64,000 bases of DNA, from NCBI GenBank assembly GCA_964034945.1, contig OZ035962.1, forward strand, positions 27,959,530 through 28,023,529, in the 5' to 3' direction. A program made the translations under genes and the position numbers. Of this stretch, positions 34,306-46,572 are shown one piece after another; position 1 is the stretch's first letter, and the number at the start of each line of letters is the position of its first letter. Source of the stretch: Chrysopilus asiliformis (taxonomy: Eukaryota > Arthropoda > Insecta > Diptera > Rhagionidae). The notes below the pieces were generated by a model. The model was not told where the DNA came from and ran no database searches. It saw only the letters and a program-made list of their open reading frames with translations.

Positions 34306-34867
34306 TTTTTATACCCGTATGGTGAAACCAAAGGGTATATTAACTTTGCCTTACCGTTTGTAACGCCAAGATCCCGTCATCGCACAAAAAAATGAATTAC
34401 ACCAGTGTGTTTAGAATGATAAAAATATTTAATTTTTGCATGTCCGTCCGTCCGTCTGTCCGTCCGTCCGTCTGTCCGTCTGTCTGTGGCGCGGATTGCG
34501 GGCGCACGGATTGAGCTAGAGACTTGAAATTTTGCACAGATCCGTTTTTCGTAAAATGTGAGGCTAAGTTCGTTAATGGGCAAAAATGGACCATTAGGGG
34601 GGGTACCCCCCATACGAACGAAAACATTTTTTCTGAATATCTCAAAAACGGTGAATTTTATCAAAAAAGTTCAAGAACAAAAGTTATTTAGGATATGATT
34701 CTACATAAAACTCCCATACATGAAAATCCGATTGGAATAAATTTTAAAAAATCTTATTGGAAAATTTGACTTCATAGTGGAATTTTGATACAACTGTTCG
34801 CTTTTCACTTAAATCACCATACAGGTTTTCAATAATTGCCAGATTGGCAATTATAGCTTTTGTTATG
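34306..34867 (+). mobile_element. Family A Helentron-like (DINE-1-type) element, copy 1
   Basis: 5' end TTTTTATACCCGTATGGTGA; GTCY microsatellite (GTCCGTCCGTCTGTCC...) at 34440-34490; subterminal partner TCACCATACAGGT (one mismatch to the 5' inverted repeat); then the hairpin ATAATTGCCA-GAT-TGGCAATTAT and terminus AGCTTTTGTTATG. This is the Helentron/DINE-1 plan. Between them is a conserved core (GAGCTAGAGACTTGAAATTT, AACGAAAACATTTT). At least seven further copies or parts lie at 47989-62863. The overlapping open frames are repeat translations. Confidence 0.75.
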
Positions 34868-37548
34868 TTTAACTTTGGAATATGCTTATTAAATTTTCCA
34901 ATGAAACCGCAATAAAAATAAGTTCCACAAAAAATCAATTTAAGACCATTATTCTGTTTTATTACTTCTCAAGTCGATTGTAAAGAAAATTCTTCAAATG
35001 GATAAAACTTTGAAATTGTTTTGTAGCTCTATTGGTTCAAAGCTTTCAAATCGAAATTGAATGAAATTGTTATTGTAACAAAATAGAGTTTTTGTGAGCA
35101 ATAAAATTCTACGAAAGCCGGTGACATAAAATATAATTGGATTTATATCCACAATTGACCGCTTAAATTTTCATTACTTTTGGTTTACATCTCATAACAA
35201 TACGAAGGCAACACAAAGAAAAAAAAATTCTTACACAATTATGCAATTATGCGTAGTTTTAAGAGACACTTTATTTTATTGTGTTGACCATGTCCCGGTC
35301 CTAATACAGTGTCCTAAATATGTGAAATTTACATAAGCTTGTCGGTAAACCTTGAATAAAGATGAAATACCCGTATAATAATAAAATCAGTTTAATGGCT
35401 CTTTAGTACGCAGAGTGGAAAAACTTTTTTATAAAAAGGATATTTTTTGTTAAAAAAAAGATGTTTTTTTTTGTCTTTTTTGGGACAAGGTCATTTTTTT
35501 GATTGACATTAGAGAAAAATCAAGATGAAGGGGAAACCAGAGACCGGCTGGGAAATGAAATCAAATAAAAATGAAACAGAAACATCAAAGTGGAGAAAAG
35601 GCTTCTGCTCAATATTAATTAGCTAGATATAATAAACACGAAAGGGTCGTTGTTGGTTGTTGGACTTTGATCGTCCTCGTAATCCAACAAGGATTATGGA
35701 ACCTTAAAATTCAGCTTTCATAATCCTCTCATCCCTTAAAAAACACTCAAACTCAATTGTTGCCAATGTTAATTTACGCAACGCCGATTAATTTTTAATT
35801 TAAGATGAATAACACTATATTCCGGGATACAAATGATGAAACAGAGTTGGTGGAATAAAAAGCGAATCAAGCATAAAGAATTTTCGTCTTCTACGGAAGA
35901 ACGACATGATTAATGACGGGGATATACACGATTCACATTAAACATAAAAGTGAAAACACATAAACCCTAATACATGCTGGATAGAAAGGACTTGGGTTCA
36001 TTCCTGTGTTACAGTGGATTTATACTTTTTAGAAGGCTTTGAAGTCCTTTTTGGGGCCAACGTGTCTTGTCGTAAACTCAAGAAGCTGCCATCATGTTAA
36101 GAATTCAACATTGCTTTTATACACATTCACATTAACAGGAATGGATATTTTTCGAGATTCATTTTATACTGCGACATTTGATCGCATAAAGGAGTAAATG
36201 TAGAGGAAGTAATAGTCCCAAATGCAGATATCGTATGAATTATTTTAACATTCCGAATGTACTTCATTTTGGAACCTGCAATTTGTAACAGAAATCTCTG
36301 AATTTCCCTTTTAAATATTTACAGGAAACGTATCACCGAAATCTTCTAAATTTTACCGTTTATATTTTTTTTCTTATAAGAGAAAGTTTTCATATTTCAT
36401 CACTGAAATACAACAAAACATTTTAAAACATAAACACGCCTACAATATAACTTTTCGTCAAAAGAAAAAAAAACATGGAAAACTTTTTAAACAATTATTA
36501 TAAATAACATTGTTTTGATTGAAGATAATGTCTTTATATCAATAATATATATATCTTCTTCAACTTTGTGATTAAGTATGTTGTAAAAATTATCTCTATA
36601 TTTGCAAATTATTTTATAATAAAAAAAAACACCAATTTCCTGACAACACAAAGAAACCATAATTAGTTCCCGAATCAAAATCTTTTTGTCTGGAACTTCT
36701 ACGGTAAAGAAAAAACAACTTTTAAAAATAATTTCAAAGAGCCATCGAGTTTAATCAGAAAGTTCTTTTCAAAAAGAAAATTTTCTCCTTGGCCTAATCC
36801 CAGAAGAATTTTATTATTACGGTGACATTAAGGATGAGTTGATTGTGTTCCACTTTTCCCTTAACAACACCCATCGAAAATGTCACAAGGACTTAAGGGA
36901 AATGTTCATCTTGGTCAATGTGGACTTGCAGAGGATTCTAAATGTTCCAACAAAATAAAATGTTGTTCACAAATTAGGGCTAAGAGTCGGGCTACGACCT
37001 TCAGGCCGATTATGAATTTTGGGGAATTTCTAACTGAGTTTGTTACCGTAATTTTCGTCTTTGCTCCTTCTCTCAATTTTCTTTAAAATGGTATTGACAA
37101 CCGACAGGACAGAAGTTTATACTATACAGGACCATCGGGAATACATTGTGTTAGAAAAGTTTCTGAACTTTAAAAAAAAATCTTGACTTTCTTTACAAAC
37201 TTTCAAGGTATTTACTAGAAATTGTAATTAAAGATGAAATATATTAGCGCTGAATGGATTATAAAAACAAGTTGCGGGAAGAGATTTTAATTGAATGAAA
37301 AGCATAATTGGGCAAAGCAAATTTTTTTTTTATCGAAGGATAAAAACGGAAAAATTCGAAACGGAAGTCGTGAAACGATAATAGTTTATTTTAATTTTAA
37401 ATTATTTTGGTCCAAAAAAAACTTATGCAGAAAAAACGTTGACGTGGTAACGACGCAAATTGCCGACTTTAAAAAATTAAAGATAAATAAATTTCCTACA
37501 AAAAACTTTTTTGTCTTTATCTGGAAGCCTAATATTTTTTCTATATTT
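34868..37548. other. No recognisable gene
   Basis: AT-rich DNA without recognisable domains. The 68-codon frame at 36880 and the 63-codon frame at 36487 show no family features. Confidence 0.5.
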
Positions 37549-37710
37549 CCTCCAAATTTGAAGATTCCAGAACTCGAAATCCTCCAAATTTGAAGAATCC
37601 AGAACTCGATTGCCTCCAAATTTGAAGAATCCAGAACTCGATTTCCTCCAAATTTGAAGAATCCAGAACTCGATTTCCTCCAAATTTAAAGAATCCAGAA
37701 CCACCAGAAC
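37549..37710. repeat. 32-bp minisatellite, five copies
   Basis: CCTCCAAATTTGAAGAATCC recurs at 37549, 37581, 37613, 37645 and 37677, exactly 32 bp apart, each followed by AGAACTCGATTT or a variant. The minus-strand frames here (ILQIWR... repeats) are translations of the array. Confidence 0.95.
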
Positions 37711-37776
37711 TCGAGTTTCATATTTTGACAATTTTCACAGCAAAAATCGACATTGTGCGACGGGTATGCAAGCTAG
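37711..37776 (+). mobile_element. Helitron-type 3' end
   Basis: CGACGGGTATGCAAGCTAG followed by T is the same 3' terminus as the Helitron at 23044-23526. The minisatellite lies just upstream and is probably internal to this element. I could not locate the 5' end. A further possible start (CTCTATATTAGGACAGACC) follows directly. Confidence 0.55.
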
Positions 37777-37777
37777 T

Positions 37778-40700
37778 GCTCTATATTAGGACAGACCAAA
37801 TTTTGATTTGATTGGGGGAACGGGAAAACAGTGGTCCGATTGGATAATATTAAGTAGGCATTTTTTATGGGATTTAATACCGAATTCACATCTTGTTTAA
37901 CTCCACCCTCACCCCTTAATTGACGACACATATTTTTTTGAACAATATCTTATATTAGATATTTTATTAAATTATTTAAAAATATTATGATATGGGAAAA
38001 TCTAATCTAGATTTCGATCAACTAACACCAGAATTACAATACAATTATTGTGTTTAGCTAAATTTCGTTAGACATAACCGCAGATAATCGCATTATTGGC
38101 AAAAAAATTGTAAGTCATCCGAAAAGTATTTCACCGTGACGTCTAACGTAATTCAATCAAAATCTAGACTATCATTTCCCAACTTAATATTTTTATGTGC
38201 TTAAAGTTTGGGCATTAACATTTTCTTCATTAGTCACTAAACTGATAGAAGCCTGTAGACGCAAGAATATAATCATGTTGTAAGGAGTTATGTGGGGCTT
38301 TTTGAGGTATCCACGATGCTAGTGGGTGGTAATAATATTTTCGTTAAACCAAAATTATAGCGGCTTCGGACATTTCATACGTGACCATCCTGTGATGAAA
38401 ATTGAATATTGGAAAAAATGTGTGTCACTAAGAAAAATAGGTTTGTCACTTACGTTCTATGGACCGCTTAAAATTCGTGCCGAAATCATGTTCGATATTG
38501 AAGTTGTGTACGAGAGAGAGGTACACCGAAAATCAATAAAATAAGAACATTTTGCTCTTTGGACCATAACTACACACGTATAATCACATACTGTGGCTGT
38601 TACTGCCCATAATACGACCATAAATCCAAAAAGATCCACTGAATTGAACGTGACTTTCTTCGGAAAACCACTTCTGCTGTTTGCTTCGGTTGATTGGCAT
38701 CAAATAGAGGGATGAACTCTCACTATAGCCCAGTGCCCGTATAAAACAACTCAATAAGAGTCCTTCTTAAATTCCACCTCCTGAGTTTCGTCTTTAATTC
38801 CATCACCGACTTCACCTTTTCCATTACTGGCATTATTATTGTATGTCGGAAATGTACACAACACAACGTTGAATTTTCTATATCCTGTCGCTTTGCTAGT
38901 GTTTGTGTTTTATCATCAAACCACTGAAATCCAGAAAATACCAAAACTCAACTTCTCATAGAACTGAATTTACCCAGGATTTTTTTTTTGTGGAGCGTAT
39001 GTTTTAAAAATAAAATGTGTTCTTTCCTGTTGATTTTGTTTGTGTTTTACTAGCTCCTGGGAGCCCTAAGATTCCACAGAAAACAAGAAACGGAGCAACT
39101 CTTGGAGAAATAAAGTTAAAAAGATGGTTGAAGTAAAAAGGTCTTAACAGGCTTTAACGCGGATAACCCGATTTACGTCTGTGCGTCCTTGGAATTAGTT
39201 GAATACTTTAATACTATATATTCATAGATACGGACTCGTAAATTCTTTCGTATATAAGATTGGCATAGGTCGCCAATCTTAGGCTTAGGAGAAGTTACTA
39301 AGTATTACCGCATTTCCTAATGCCTTAAATTGGAAAAAAAGCTGTTTGAACTAATTTAAGATTCTCAAAGCAAAATCGAAATGTTGGCTTCTAAGTCAAA
39401 TTGTATAAGAAATAATAAAAAAATGAGAAAAGAATCGCAACATTTGCCGAAAAACCTTAGAAATGTTGCAATGCAGTTCGCAATCCACGAAAAAATTGTA
39501 GAAACTGGGATGAAAAATGGTTAGAAAAGCTCAATTGTAGTGACCCAGTGCCACTTTTGATGTAGTTCCACAGTTCAATAAAAAACAAAGCTATAATTTC
39601 TAGAAAGACCCCCGAAAAGTTCTATATATGGCGTCATTCAAAAAGTGGTTCAGACATATGAGGGAGAATAATGGTAAGTTAAATGTTTTTGCAAAATATG
39701 TTCCAATTGCATTTGCAACATTGAAACTAGAGGCATTAAGTTTTCACGGAGTATAATTTTTGGGGCGGTAAATCAGAACAGCTTTTTTGGATTACCACCA
39801 AGTTTTGCTACGTCCGTCGCCAACTAGAATTTTTCCTTTTTCAACTTTTTTTTGGCCATTTCAATTAAAGTTTATTCCAACTGAATAAATTTAATTCCTT
39901 CTAAAGATATCCAAAAGTATAAAATGCTCATAATTTTAGTTAAAAATTCAGTCTAATAAGAAAATTTTGCGTTAGTATATCTCAAATGAATTTTGCCTTT
40001 GAAATTTGAACCACATTACTTATTCATAGGTCCCAAACATCGAATTTCACTTAAAGATGAAGGAACGACTGATGAATACGACTCCATCTTATTCCTACTC
40101 TTTCTCGTGTCACATATGGTCAATCAAGTATAACTTTGCCAGGTCCCTTATTCTGCATCAGATTGGTCTGAATTATTTTCCTCTTTTAAAAACATTTTCC
40201 CATCAACCATTTTTCTTCATTACTTCGCATTGCCAATAAATCAGAATATGTTCGGAAGAAAATCCCCAAAAACTTCGGCCTTCATTTTGGGTGTACATAA
40301 GAAAATGCCAAACTAAAACCTCATTACCATTTTTATTAAGGAACATCCTTCATACATAAATATTGTATATGGCTGTTCAATTTTCATAATATGAAAATCT
40401 GTGTCAATTTCATTTGCATATTACACTTTTTATAAACGTTGCCTACAAATTCATGCTATGATCATAGTAGAGAAAAGTTAGCAGAAACGATGGAATTAAT
40501 TTTCTTTTTTAATCAGCATCGCGCAATTCTTTCTGGCTGAATCAATTTATAAATTTTGTGCTATTTAATTTTGTGTATAAATTTTGTGGTATGAGCGTGG
40601 ATTCAGTTATAGGGAGACAAAATAAATCAACCATGATTTATAATTTCGATTTTTTGGATGCTTCTATCAGTAGTTTACCAGTTTACCAGGAAAATGGATG

Positions 40701-40992
40701 TTTCAAAGCAAGGAAAACTAAGTTAAAATCACTTTAGGGCGCAATTAAATCCCTAAATTAATAAAAGGGTTGATACAATAACTCAATTAGTTCCGAACAC
40801 CCTTCTCGTTCAATTTCATCCGTCTTGTTGCTTCTTGATAAATTAGCGTTTCTTTACAACCTGATCGCATTGCGTTTATAAACTCAACTACGTTTACTGT
40901 TGAATACTGAATGTTTGTTCCACATGAACGTAGGGTGAATGAGAAAGATGTTAATTACTATTGATTTTTGTAAGAAAATTAGCAAAATTGGG
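37778..40992. other. No recognisable gene
   Basis: AT-rich DNA. Open frames of 60-73 codons here have no recognisable features. Confidence 0.5.
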
Positions 40993-40995
40993 TAA

Positions 40996-41246
40996 AGCTC
41001 GATCCAGACTACACGATGTACGGGGTACGAGATACGAGGTTTTTGGTTTCCTCGTACATGGAACTGCATCCACACTGCACAGGGTTTTGCTCATTCGTGT
41101 ACGCGGTTACCACGTACGAGGATAATCAAACAGGTTCTGATTTTACTCACTAGGTGAAACCATGTGCAAATTTCCCATCCAAACACTCGATGTTCGGGGT
41201 ACGTGCCAACCTCGTACCCCGTACATCGTGTAGTCTGGATCGAGCT
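40996..41246. mobile_element. PIF/Harbinger-type MITE
   Basis: 251 bp with about 37-bp inverted repeats beginning AGCTCGATCCAGACTACACG on both ends and running on into ATGTACGGGGTACGAG. It is flanked by TAA on both sides (40993-40995, 41247-41249). A TWA 3-bp duplication is typical of PIF/Harbinger. Internal CGTACGAG motifs recur. It is non-coding. Confidence 0.82.
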
Positions 41247-41349
41247 TAAGATACCTAATAAACATTGGTTCACATATTTGGTATGTAAGCGGTTTTTGTT
41301 TGTAGCCACAGGTTTTTATACTTTAGTTATATGAGAATCATATAGAAGT

Positions 41350-42720
41350 ATATTACATTCAGTATACCGTTTGTAACGCATCGAACTAATCGTCGGACAT
41401 AAAACTAAACTATAACAGAATATTTTGTATGACACAAGATTTTGATTTTCGCATATCCGTCCGTCTGTCTGTCCTTGAGCACAATAACTTCCTAAAGGAT
41501 CGAGCTAGAGACTTGAATTTTTACTTTCTTCTACGGAGTATAATAAAGTATTGTATTCATGAAAAATTTCGACCTCTTAATTTTGCCTAAAAAACATTTC
41601 CCGATCACTCCTGAGTCGATTGGAGTCATATTTAAAAAAATGTCTTTCTGTCTGTCAGTCTGTCAGTCTGTCTGTCTGTCTGTCAGTCTGTCTGTCAGTC
41701 TGTCAGTCTGTCAGTCTGTCAGTCTGTCAGTCTGTCTGTCAGTCTGTCTGTCAGTCTGTGTACAAGATTTCTCAAAAACTAATAGAGCTAGCGCCATGAA
41801 ATTTTATTGGCATGTTGGGTCCTGAAATGGGACAATCCTATCAACTTTTGGTGGAAATCCGTTAACCGGAAGTATCCAAAATGGCGGTTTTTCAAAAATC
41901 GCAATTTCGTTTTTCTCGATTTACTCCCAAACTACGCGTTTTTTAGTGGCCTTAAGTATGACAAAACTTGGAGAAAATAAAATTTCCCACACTTTTGTCT
42001 TTAGCTATAACTCGATAACTCAACCTGTTATCGAGATAAACCGTTATTTCCAAAAAAACAGTTTTTTGCGATTATCTCGAAAACTATAACGAGTTTTTGC
42101 TGACTGTATGAAGTGAATTAATAAGAATGGCATTTTGCACAATTTTGTCTTTTACCGTTATCCGTTATCTTTTACCGTTATTGAGATATTTTCATTAATA
42201 TGTAAAGAATCATATGTTTGCGAATAATTTGCAAACTAACGGTTTTTCGACAAATCAATTAAAAGAATAATTAAAGATGTTAACATTTTCTATATTTTTG
42301 CCATTTACCGTAAATTGATATCTTTTACAGTTCTCAAGTTATCTCAAATTTTGTACGTTTTTGATATTTTTGGATGAACCAACAATTTATTGGGAGGTTG
42401 TATTGGGTTGACAATACGATAGGGGTATAACGTAAATTGCGCAGGGTCGTAGATTTTGTAGAAGAAAGTTTTGTGTTGACCACAACTGATATTTTTACAG
42501 TAGCATTTCTCGAAAAATGGGAAGCCTAAGTACTTGAACGGGCAAAATGGGACCATTCCTTCTCCCTCCCCAATTAAACGAAACAGTTTTTTACACTTTT
42601 AGTCTTATCGTGCTTAGAATAAGACTTTACATAACTTTTCCATACATCGAAATCCAATTGGACCACTCCTTCCCCCTTCTCTCATACAAGTGGACTGCTT
42701 TTAATAAACTTTTTGTCAGT
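41350..42720 (+). mobile_element. Diverged relative of family A, split by a family B insertion
   Basis: The left part has ACCGTTTGTAACGC, a short GTCY tract (GTCCGTCTGTCTGTCC at 41459-41474) and GATCGAGCTAGAGACTTGAA. After the family B element, the right part resumes with CATTTCTCGAAAAATGGGAA, GAACGGGCAAAATGGGACCA and CCATACATCGAAATCCAATTG, in the order seen in family A. It is an older subfamily; ends are approximate. Confidence 0.6.
41519..42494 (+). mobile_element. Family B Helentron-like element, copy 2
   Basis: 5' inverted repeat ACTTTCTTCTAC (41523-41534), GTCT/GTCA microsatellite (about 41644-41760), subterminal GTAGAAGAAAGT (42458-42469), hairpin TTGTG-TTGAC-CACAA (42471-42485). It lies between T residues of its family A-like host, in keeping with T|T insertion without duplication. 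Most of its sequence matches 5463-6530 closely. Confidence 0.75.
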
Positions 42721-43430
42721 CCTCATATAGAGTATTTGACGATTAGCCCCTGGGAATTGTAGCTTTACTTATCTTTATTGCAACACAGTTAAAAATGGTG
42801 AATCAATTCCAACATCCAAGGTTGGAAATTTTCAATTATTTTTTTTTGTGAAATTACTCTTGGATTGTAAATTTCAAGTATAAAATGTGTATGTAAAAAT
42901 TACAATTCACTTTTTTGCAATTACAGAAAAATAATGTGAAATTAAAAGTTTGTTGGGAACATACAAAACTTTAGAAAATAATAAAGTACGAATACCTATC
43001 GGTTAGTTTCCTTTCGGGTAGGATACGGACAGTGTTCTGATAAATGCTTGGCGTGTGGAAAGAAATTTCTAATCTAAAATCAAACTTCTTGATTATTTCA
43101 GCAATTTTTTATCAGGAAAAAGGTCATGAAGTATTTTACATCACTGATGTGAAGGTTTATTCAATAATTTAAATTTAAGAACAGCCACGTGCTGCATTTA
43201 TGTTTACTCCTCGACGTTATTTGAGATTTATTGAGGCTGTCTAGTGAAGCTTTGTGGGCTTTTGGTGAGGCTTTGTTCTTCCAGTATAAATGCTATTTAG
43301 CAATCCACGATTATATTAATAAAAAGCAAATTTGTTACTATGTTAAATATTTGTAAAAAGATAAACCATTTGGCAGATAAAAAAAATACATCAGTATTAA
43401 AATATTATCATGATGAGGGAAACCGAATTT
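42721..43430. other. Upstream flank of the serine protease gene
   Basis: AT-rich DNA with no recognisable coding sequence. It contains whatever enhancers the protease gene had; I cannot identify any. Confidence 0.5.
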
Positions 43431-43432
43431 TG

Positions 43433-43468
43433 TATAAAAACACGGGAAAAGGTTTAGATTTATCAGTT
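43433..43468 (+). promoter_or_regulatory. Core promoter of the serine protease gene (TATA and initiator)
   Basis: TATAAAAA starts at 43433. A TCAGTT insect initiator lies at 43463-43468, about 31 bp downstream, the standard TATA-to-start distance. The first ATG (43504) follows after a leader of about 40 nt. Spacing and order are textbook for an insect gut or secreted-protein gene. Confidence 0.75.
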
Positions 43469-43628
43469 TTCCCTCAAACTTGAGAAATATACGGTTTTTT
43501 AAAATGAATCTTTAATTGGTAGTATTTTTGGTTTTTGCTGCGATTTTTCCGATTCAATGTAGTGAACAGTCTGAGTTATCCGCTCCATCGCAACCAAGTG
43601 GTCGTATAGTTGATGGCATTGTAGTGAT

Positions 43629-44674
43629 CAGCGCCGGCTCTATGGTTCTATGCGCCCTATGCAAATTTTTTTTGCGCCCTTTTTGTTTGCATTAAAAAAA
43701 AGTGTACATATGGAAGATAAGTAAATAAATTTAAAGGCACAAAACGTTTTATGTAAAATAATTCATACAAATAAAATAATTACAAGTTATAATAGTTCAA
43801 CATAAAGTATAAAAAAAGTTAACAATTTTATTTATTTAAGTTTCTAAAATTTTACTTTTCTTGCTTTTAAGTTTGCGAATTCTTCAATTATTTCATTAGT
43901 GTCGATTTTTTCACAAATATCTCTTTCAATTGCTATCATCGATAGCCCTACCAATCGCTCCTGCGAAATATTTGATCTCAGATAATTTTTAATAATTTTT
44001 AATTTCGAAAATGATTTCTCACCACTTGCAACTGAAACTGGAAGACTCAAAAATATTCGTAAAGCAACAGTTACGTTCACGAATATATTTTCTAGCAAAT
44101 TCGAATATATATACTGTAATACATATAATGGGTCAGTATTATCGTGATTTGTTATTGTAGCTTTTAAAATTTTTAATTCATTGAATAGCTCCGCCGCAGA
44201 AATATCTTTTCCATGACCATCGGTTAACATGGTATTTAAAGAACTGCAATATTTCTTTAATACATCATCATTCATGTGACAAATTCCTTTAAAATTTGTT
44301 AAAAATTGAAATGTTTCTACATGAGTTTTCATGACCTCAAATCGTTCATCTAAAGAATTAAGAACTGCATCCAAAATCGGAAAGAAGAAAGAAATTTTAA
44401 ATTTATACTGTGGATCAATTGGAGTTTCATCGTAGCTTTCGTAATCAAATTGTCTTTTTTTACGCCTTCGCAATGCATTATCTTTAAATTGGGGAACAAT
44501 TTCCAAATCAGATGCTAATTCTTTTGCTGTTTCCAATACAAGATTAAAATGTTCATCCGATCGTAATTGTTTAATGTATGATATTAAATTATTTAAATCG
44601 AAAGAGAAAAGGCGCCCTTTAGATCGGCGCCCCCATGCTTTGCATGGTCTGCATATTAGGTTGAGCCGGGCCTG
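43629..44674 (-). mobile_element. hAT transposon inserted in protease exon 1
   Basis: 1046 bp flanked by the 8-bp duplication GTAGTGAT (43621-43628, 44675-44682), the hAT hallmark. Ends are CAGCGCCGGCTCTATGG (left) and CAGGCCCGGCTCAACC (reverse complement of right). Removing it with one duplicate rejoins the protease frame IVDGIVVIPH. It carries the 3' part of a hAT transposase on the minus strand and appears internally deleted, so it is non-autonomous. Confidence 0.95.
43844..44674 (-). pseudogene. hAT transposase C-terminal fragment (ZMYM1-like)
   Basis: A long open frame to the stop at 43844. The C-terminal hAT dimerisation region is clear: FLSLPVSVASGEKSFSKLKI followed by KNYLRSNISQERLVGLSMIA and ERD. 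Upstream come SLDERFEVMKTHVETFQFL and other segments typical of the ZMYM1/TTF-type hAT transposases found in insects. The DNA-binding N-terminus and first catalytic residues are missing: the frame runs directly into the terminal repeat and then into protease sequence (MTFFRNSKRH...), so the apparent start lies outside the element. About 270 codons remain open, suggesting fairly recent insertion. Confidence 0.85.
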
Positions 44675-45001
44675 GTAGTGATCCCTCATTCCATTAGATA
44701 TCAAGTGGCGCTTAGAATTTCGGAAGAAGGTCAAAATCTTCTATGTGGTGCAGTTATAATTTATAAAATATGGTTAGTAACAGCAGTACACTGTGTACAC
44801 AAGTAAGTTTTTAAAAAAATGTATTTACCCCCAGAATCTTACAATCAGCAATTTGTTCGATTTTTCAGAGCGACCAATATAACCGCAATTATTGGAGCTC
44901 ACAATATCACCAATCCTAATGAAAATAATTTAAAGGTCAGGATACAAATAAGAAATATACGTGTACATCCTTCTTGGAATCTAAATACAGTTTAAGACGA
45001 T

Positions 45002-46071
45002 CCCAAGCAACCAGATAAGGCATAATGACTTGGATTAGGTCGTGGTGTCTTAAAATTGGTCGTTACGACCACACCAAGACCAGCGAATCCGCCTTATAAG
45101 GCGTGATGCCTTTCAAGGCTTTTGCAGTGGTCGTCAAGCGGTCCGAGTGACCTAAATATATGCCCTGATAGTCTTAATGTTCGAATGCCTTGTTTTGGCT
45201 TTCATGGTCGTAGTGTCCTCCAGACGCCTTCATAGTCGTCCTGCCTTATAAGACCAACCTTCCACCTTTCGTCCACGAAATGCCTTATAGGGCATAATGC
45301 CTTTGAAAACACTCCAATGCCCTATTTGAGAATGCTTCGAGCTTGTTTCTAGCATACTTCGAATATGCTTCTAGCATTCACGGCGCGAGCCGCCATGACG
45401 TTCATCGAAATGAAAAAAAAACATTCCTACTGAAAATTTAAAATCTGTTTTTAAAGCACAATATGGAAAAACATCGAATAAAAAGTAATTTTATGTGTTT
45501 GGGTACACAGCATAACTTTATTTTTACAAGAATTTTATTAAAATCGAATAAAAAAGAAAATTCTTTGAATAAATAATTTTCAAATTATATCACTAAAATC
45601 GAGAATTGCTACGGCCCACGTAAATAGAGCTCCTGGCAAAACCACTTTCTACGTAAACTTTAAATCGCATGTGAATTGTGACAATAAAATCCACAAAAAA
45701 CCTTAACATCACCGTATGAAATTATTTTAAACGTTTTTTTCCACAAAATATATCCATTAAACTTTATGATTCTTGTCTTATCTTTCTCTCCTCATGCGGC
45801 CTATAGAATAGAGAAAGACAAATAATGTCGCCAGATGAAATGTCAAAAAAATATTTCGTCATGGTAAAACAAAGCCCTATTTTGGCCTTCAAAGTCGTGA
45901 TGCCTTATAGGGCGTGAAATAGGGCACTTCGTGGTCCGGCGGACCTTCCCCACTGTCGACGATAGGTCGACGATAGTTCGACCTAGAGTCGACAAAGTCG
46001 TGGGCCTTACGACCAATAGGGACGCCTTTGAAGACGAAGTGTCCACTTTACGACCTATAAGGTTAGTTGGG
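45002..46071. mobile_element. 1.07-kb non-autonomous TIR element inserted in protease exon 2
   Basis: It begins CCCAAGCAACCAGATAAGGC and ends with the reverse complement of CCCAACTAACCTTATAGG. It interrupts GACGAT|ATCGCC (Asp-Asp-Ile-Ala). The host bases AT are duplicated (45000-45001, 46072-46073; GAT if the last G is counted as host). Subterminal regions carry many copies of GCCTTATAGGGC, TAAGGC and CGTGGTC-like motifs in both orientations. No transposase is present. An AT dinucleotide duplication is known for ISL2EU elements, but I do not assign the superfamily. Confidence 0.85.
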
Positions 46072-46260
46072 ATATCGCCTTACTTCGTTTACCTGATGCA
46101 ATTGAATTTAATAGTAAGTGAAATCTCATTGTTTCAATGTTAATAAGGTTTTTAATTTTATCGAATTTTACAGCAAAAGTTGGTAGAATTAATCTCCCTA
46201 GCATCGGGTCACCACCCCAGTTAAAAGATAAAGACCTTATCGCTTCAGGTTGGGGAATTT

Positions 46261-46314
46261 ACGATGAAGAGAACCGTAAGTATTAATACGATGAAGATAA
46301 CCGTAAGTATTAAT
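46261..46314 (+). repeat. 27-bp tandem duplication of the exon 3 splice donor
   Basis: ACGATGAAGAGAACCGTAAG and ACGATGAAGATAACCGTAAG start 27 bp apart, so the exon end and its GTAAGT donor are present twice. Either donor keeps a GT; the 27-bp shift is in frame but alters the exon, since the second unit reads through TAA in some frames. Confidence 0.9.
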
Positions 46315-46572
46315 AAAATATCAGTTGTGGTTAACACAAAACTTTCCTCTGCAATATTTAGTTTCGGAAAAAAATATATAAAAAGTAATATTTTTTCCAA
46401 TATCTCGAGAACAGCTAAGGATACGTAAAAATCGTTAAAGAGAAAAATGCAGGAAATTTTATTTTCTTGGAATTCGGGTTTATTCATTTTTTCTCAAAAG
46501 CGCATAGTTTCCGAGAAATTTTCAAAAAACCTTATTTTTTTTAAATAAAAATTTATAAATCAATCAATATTT

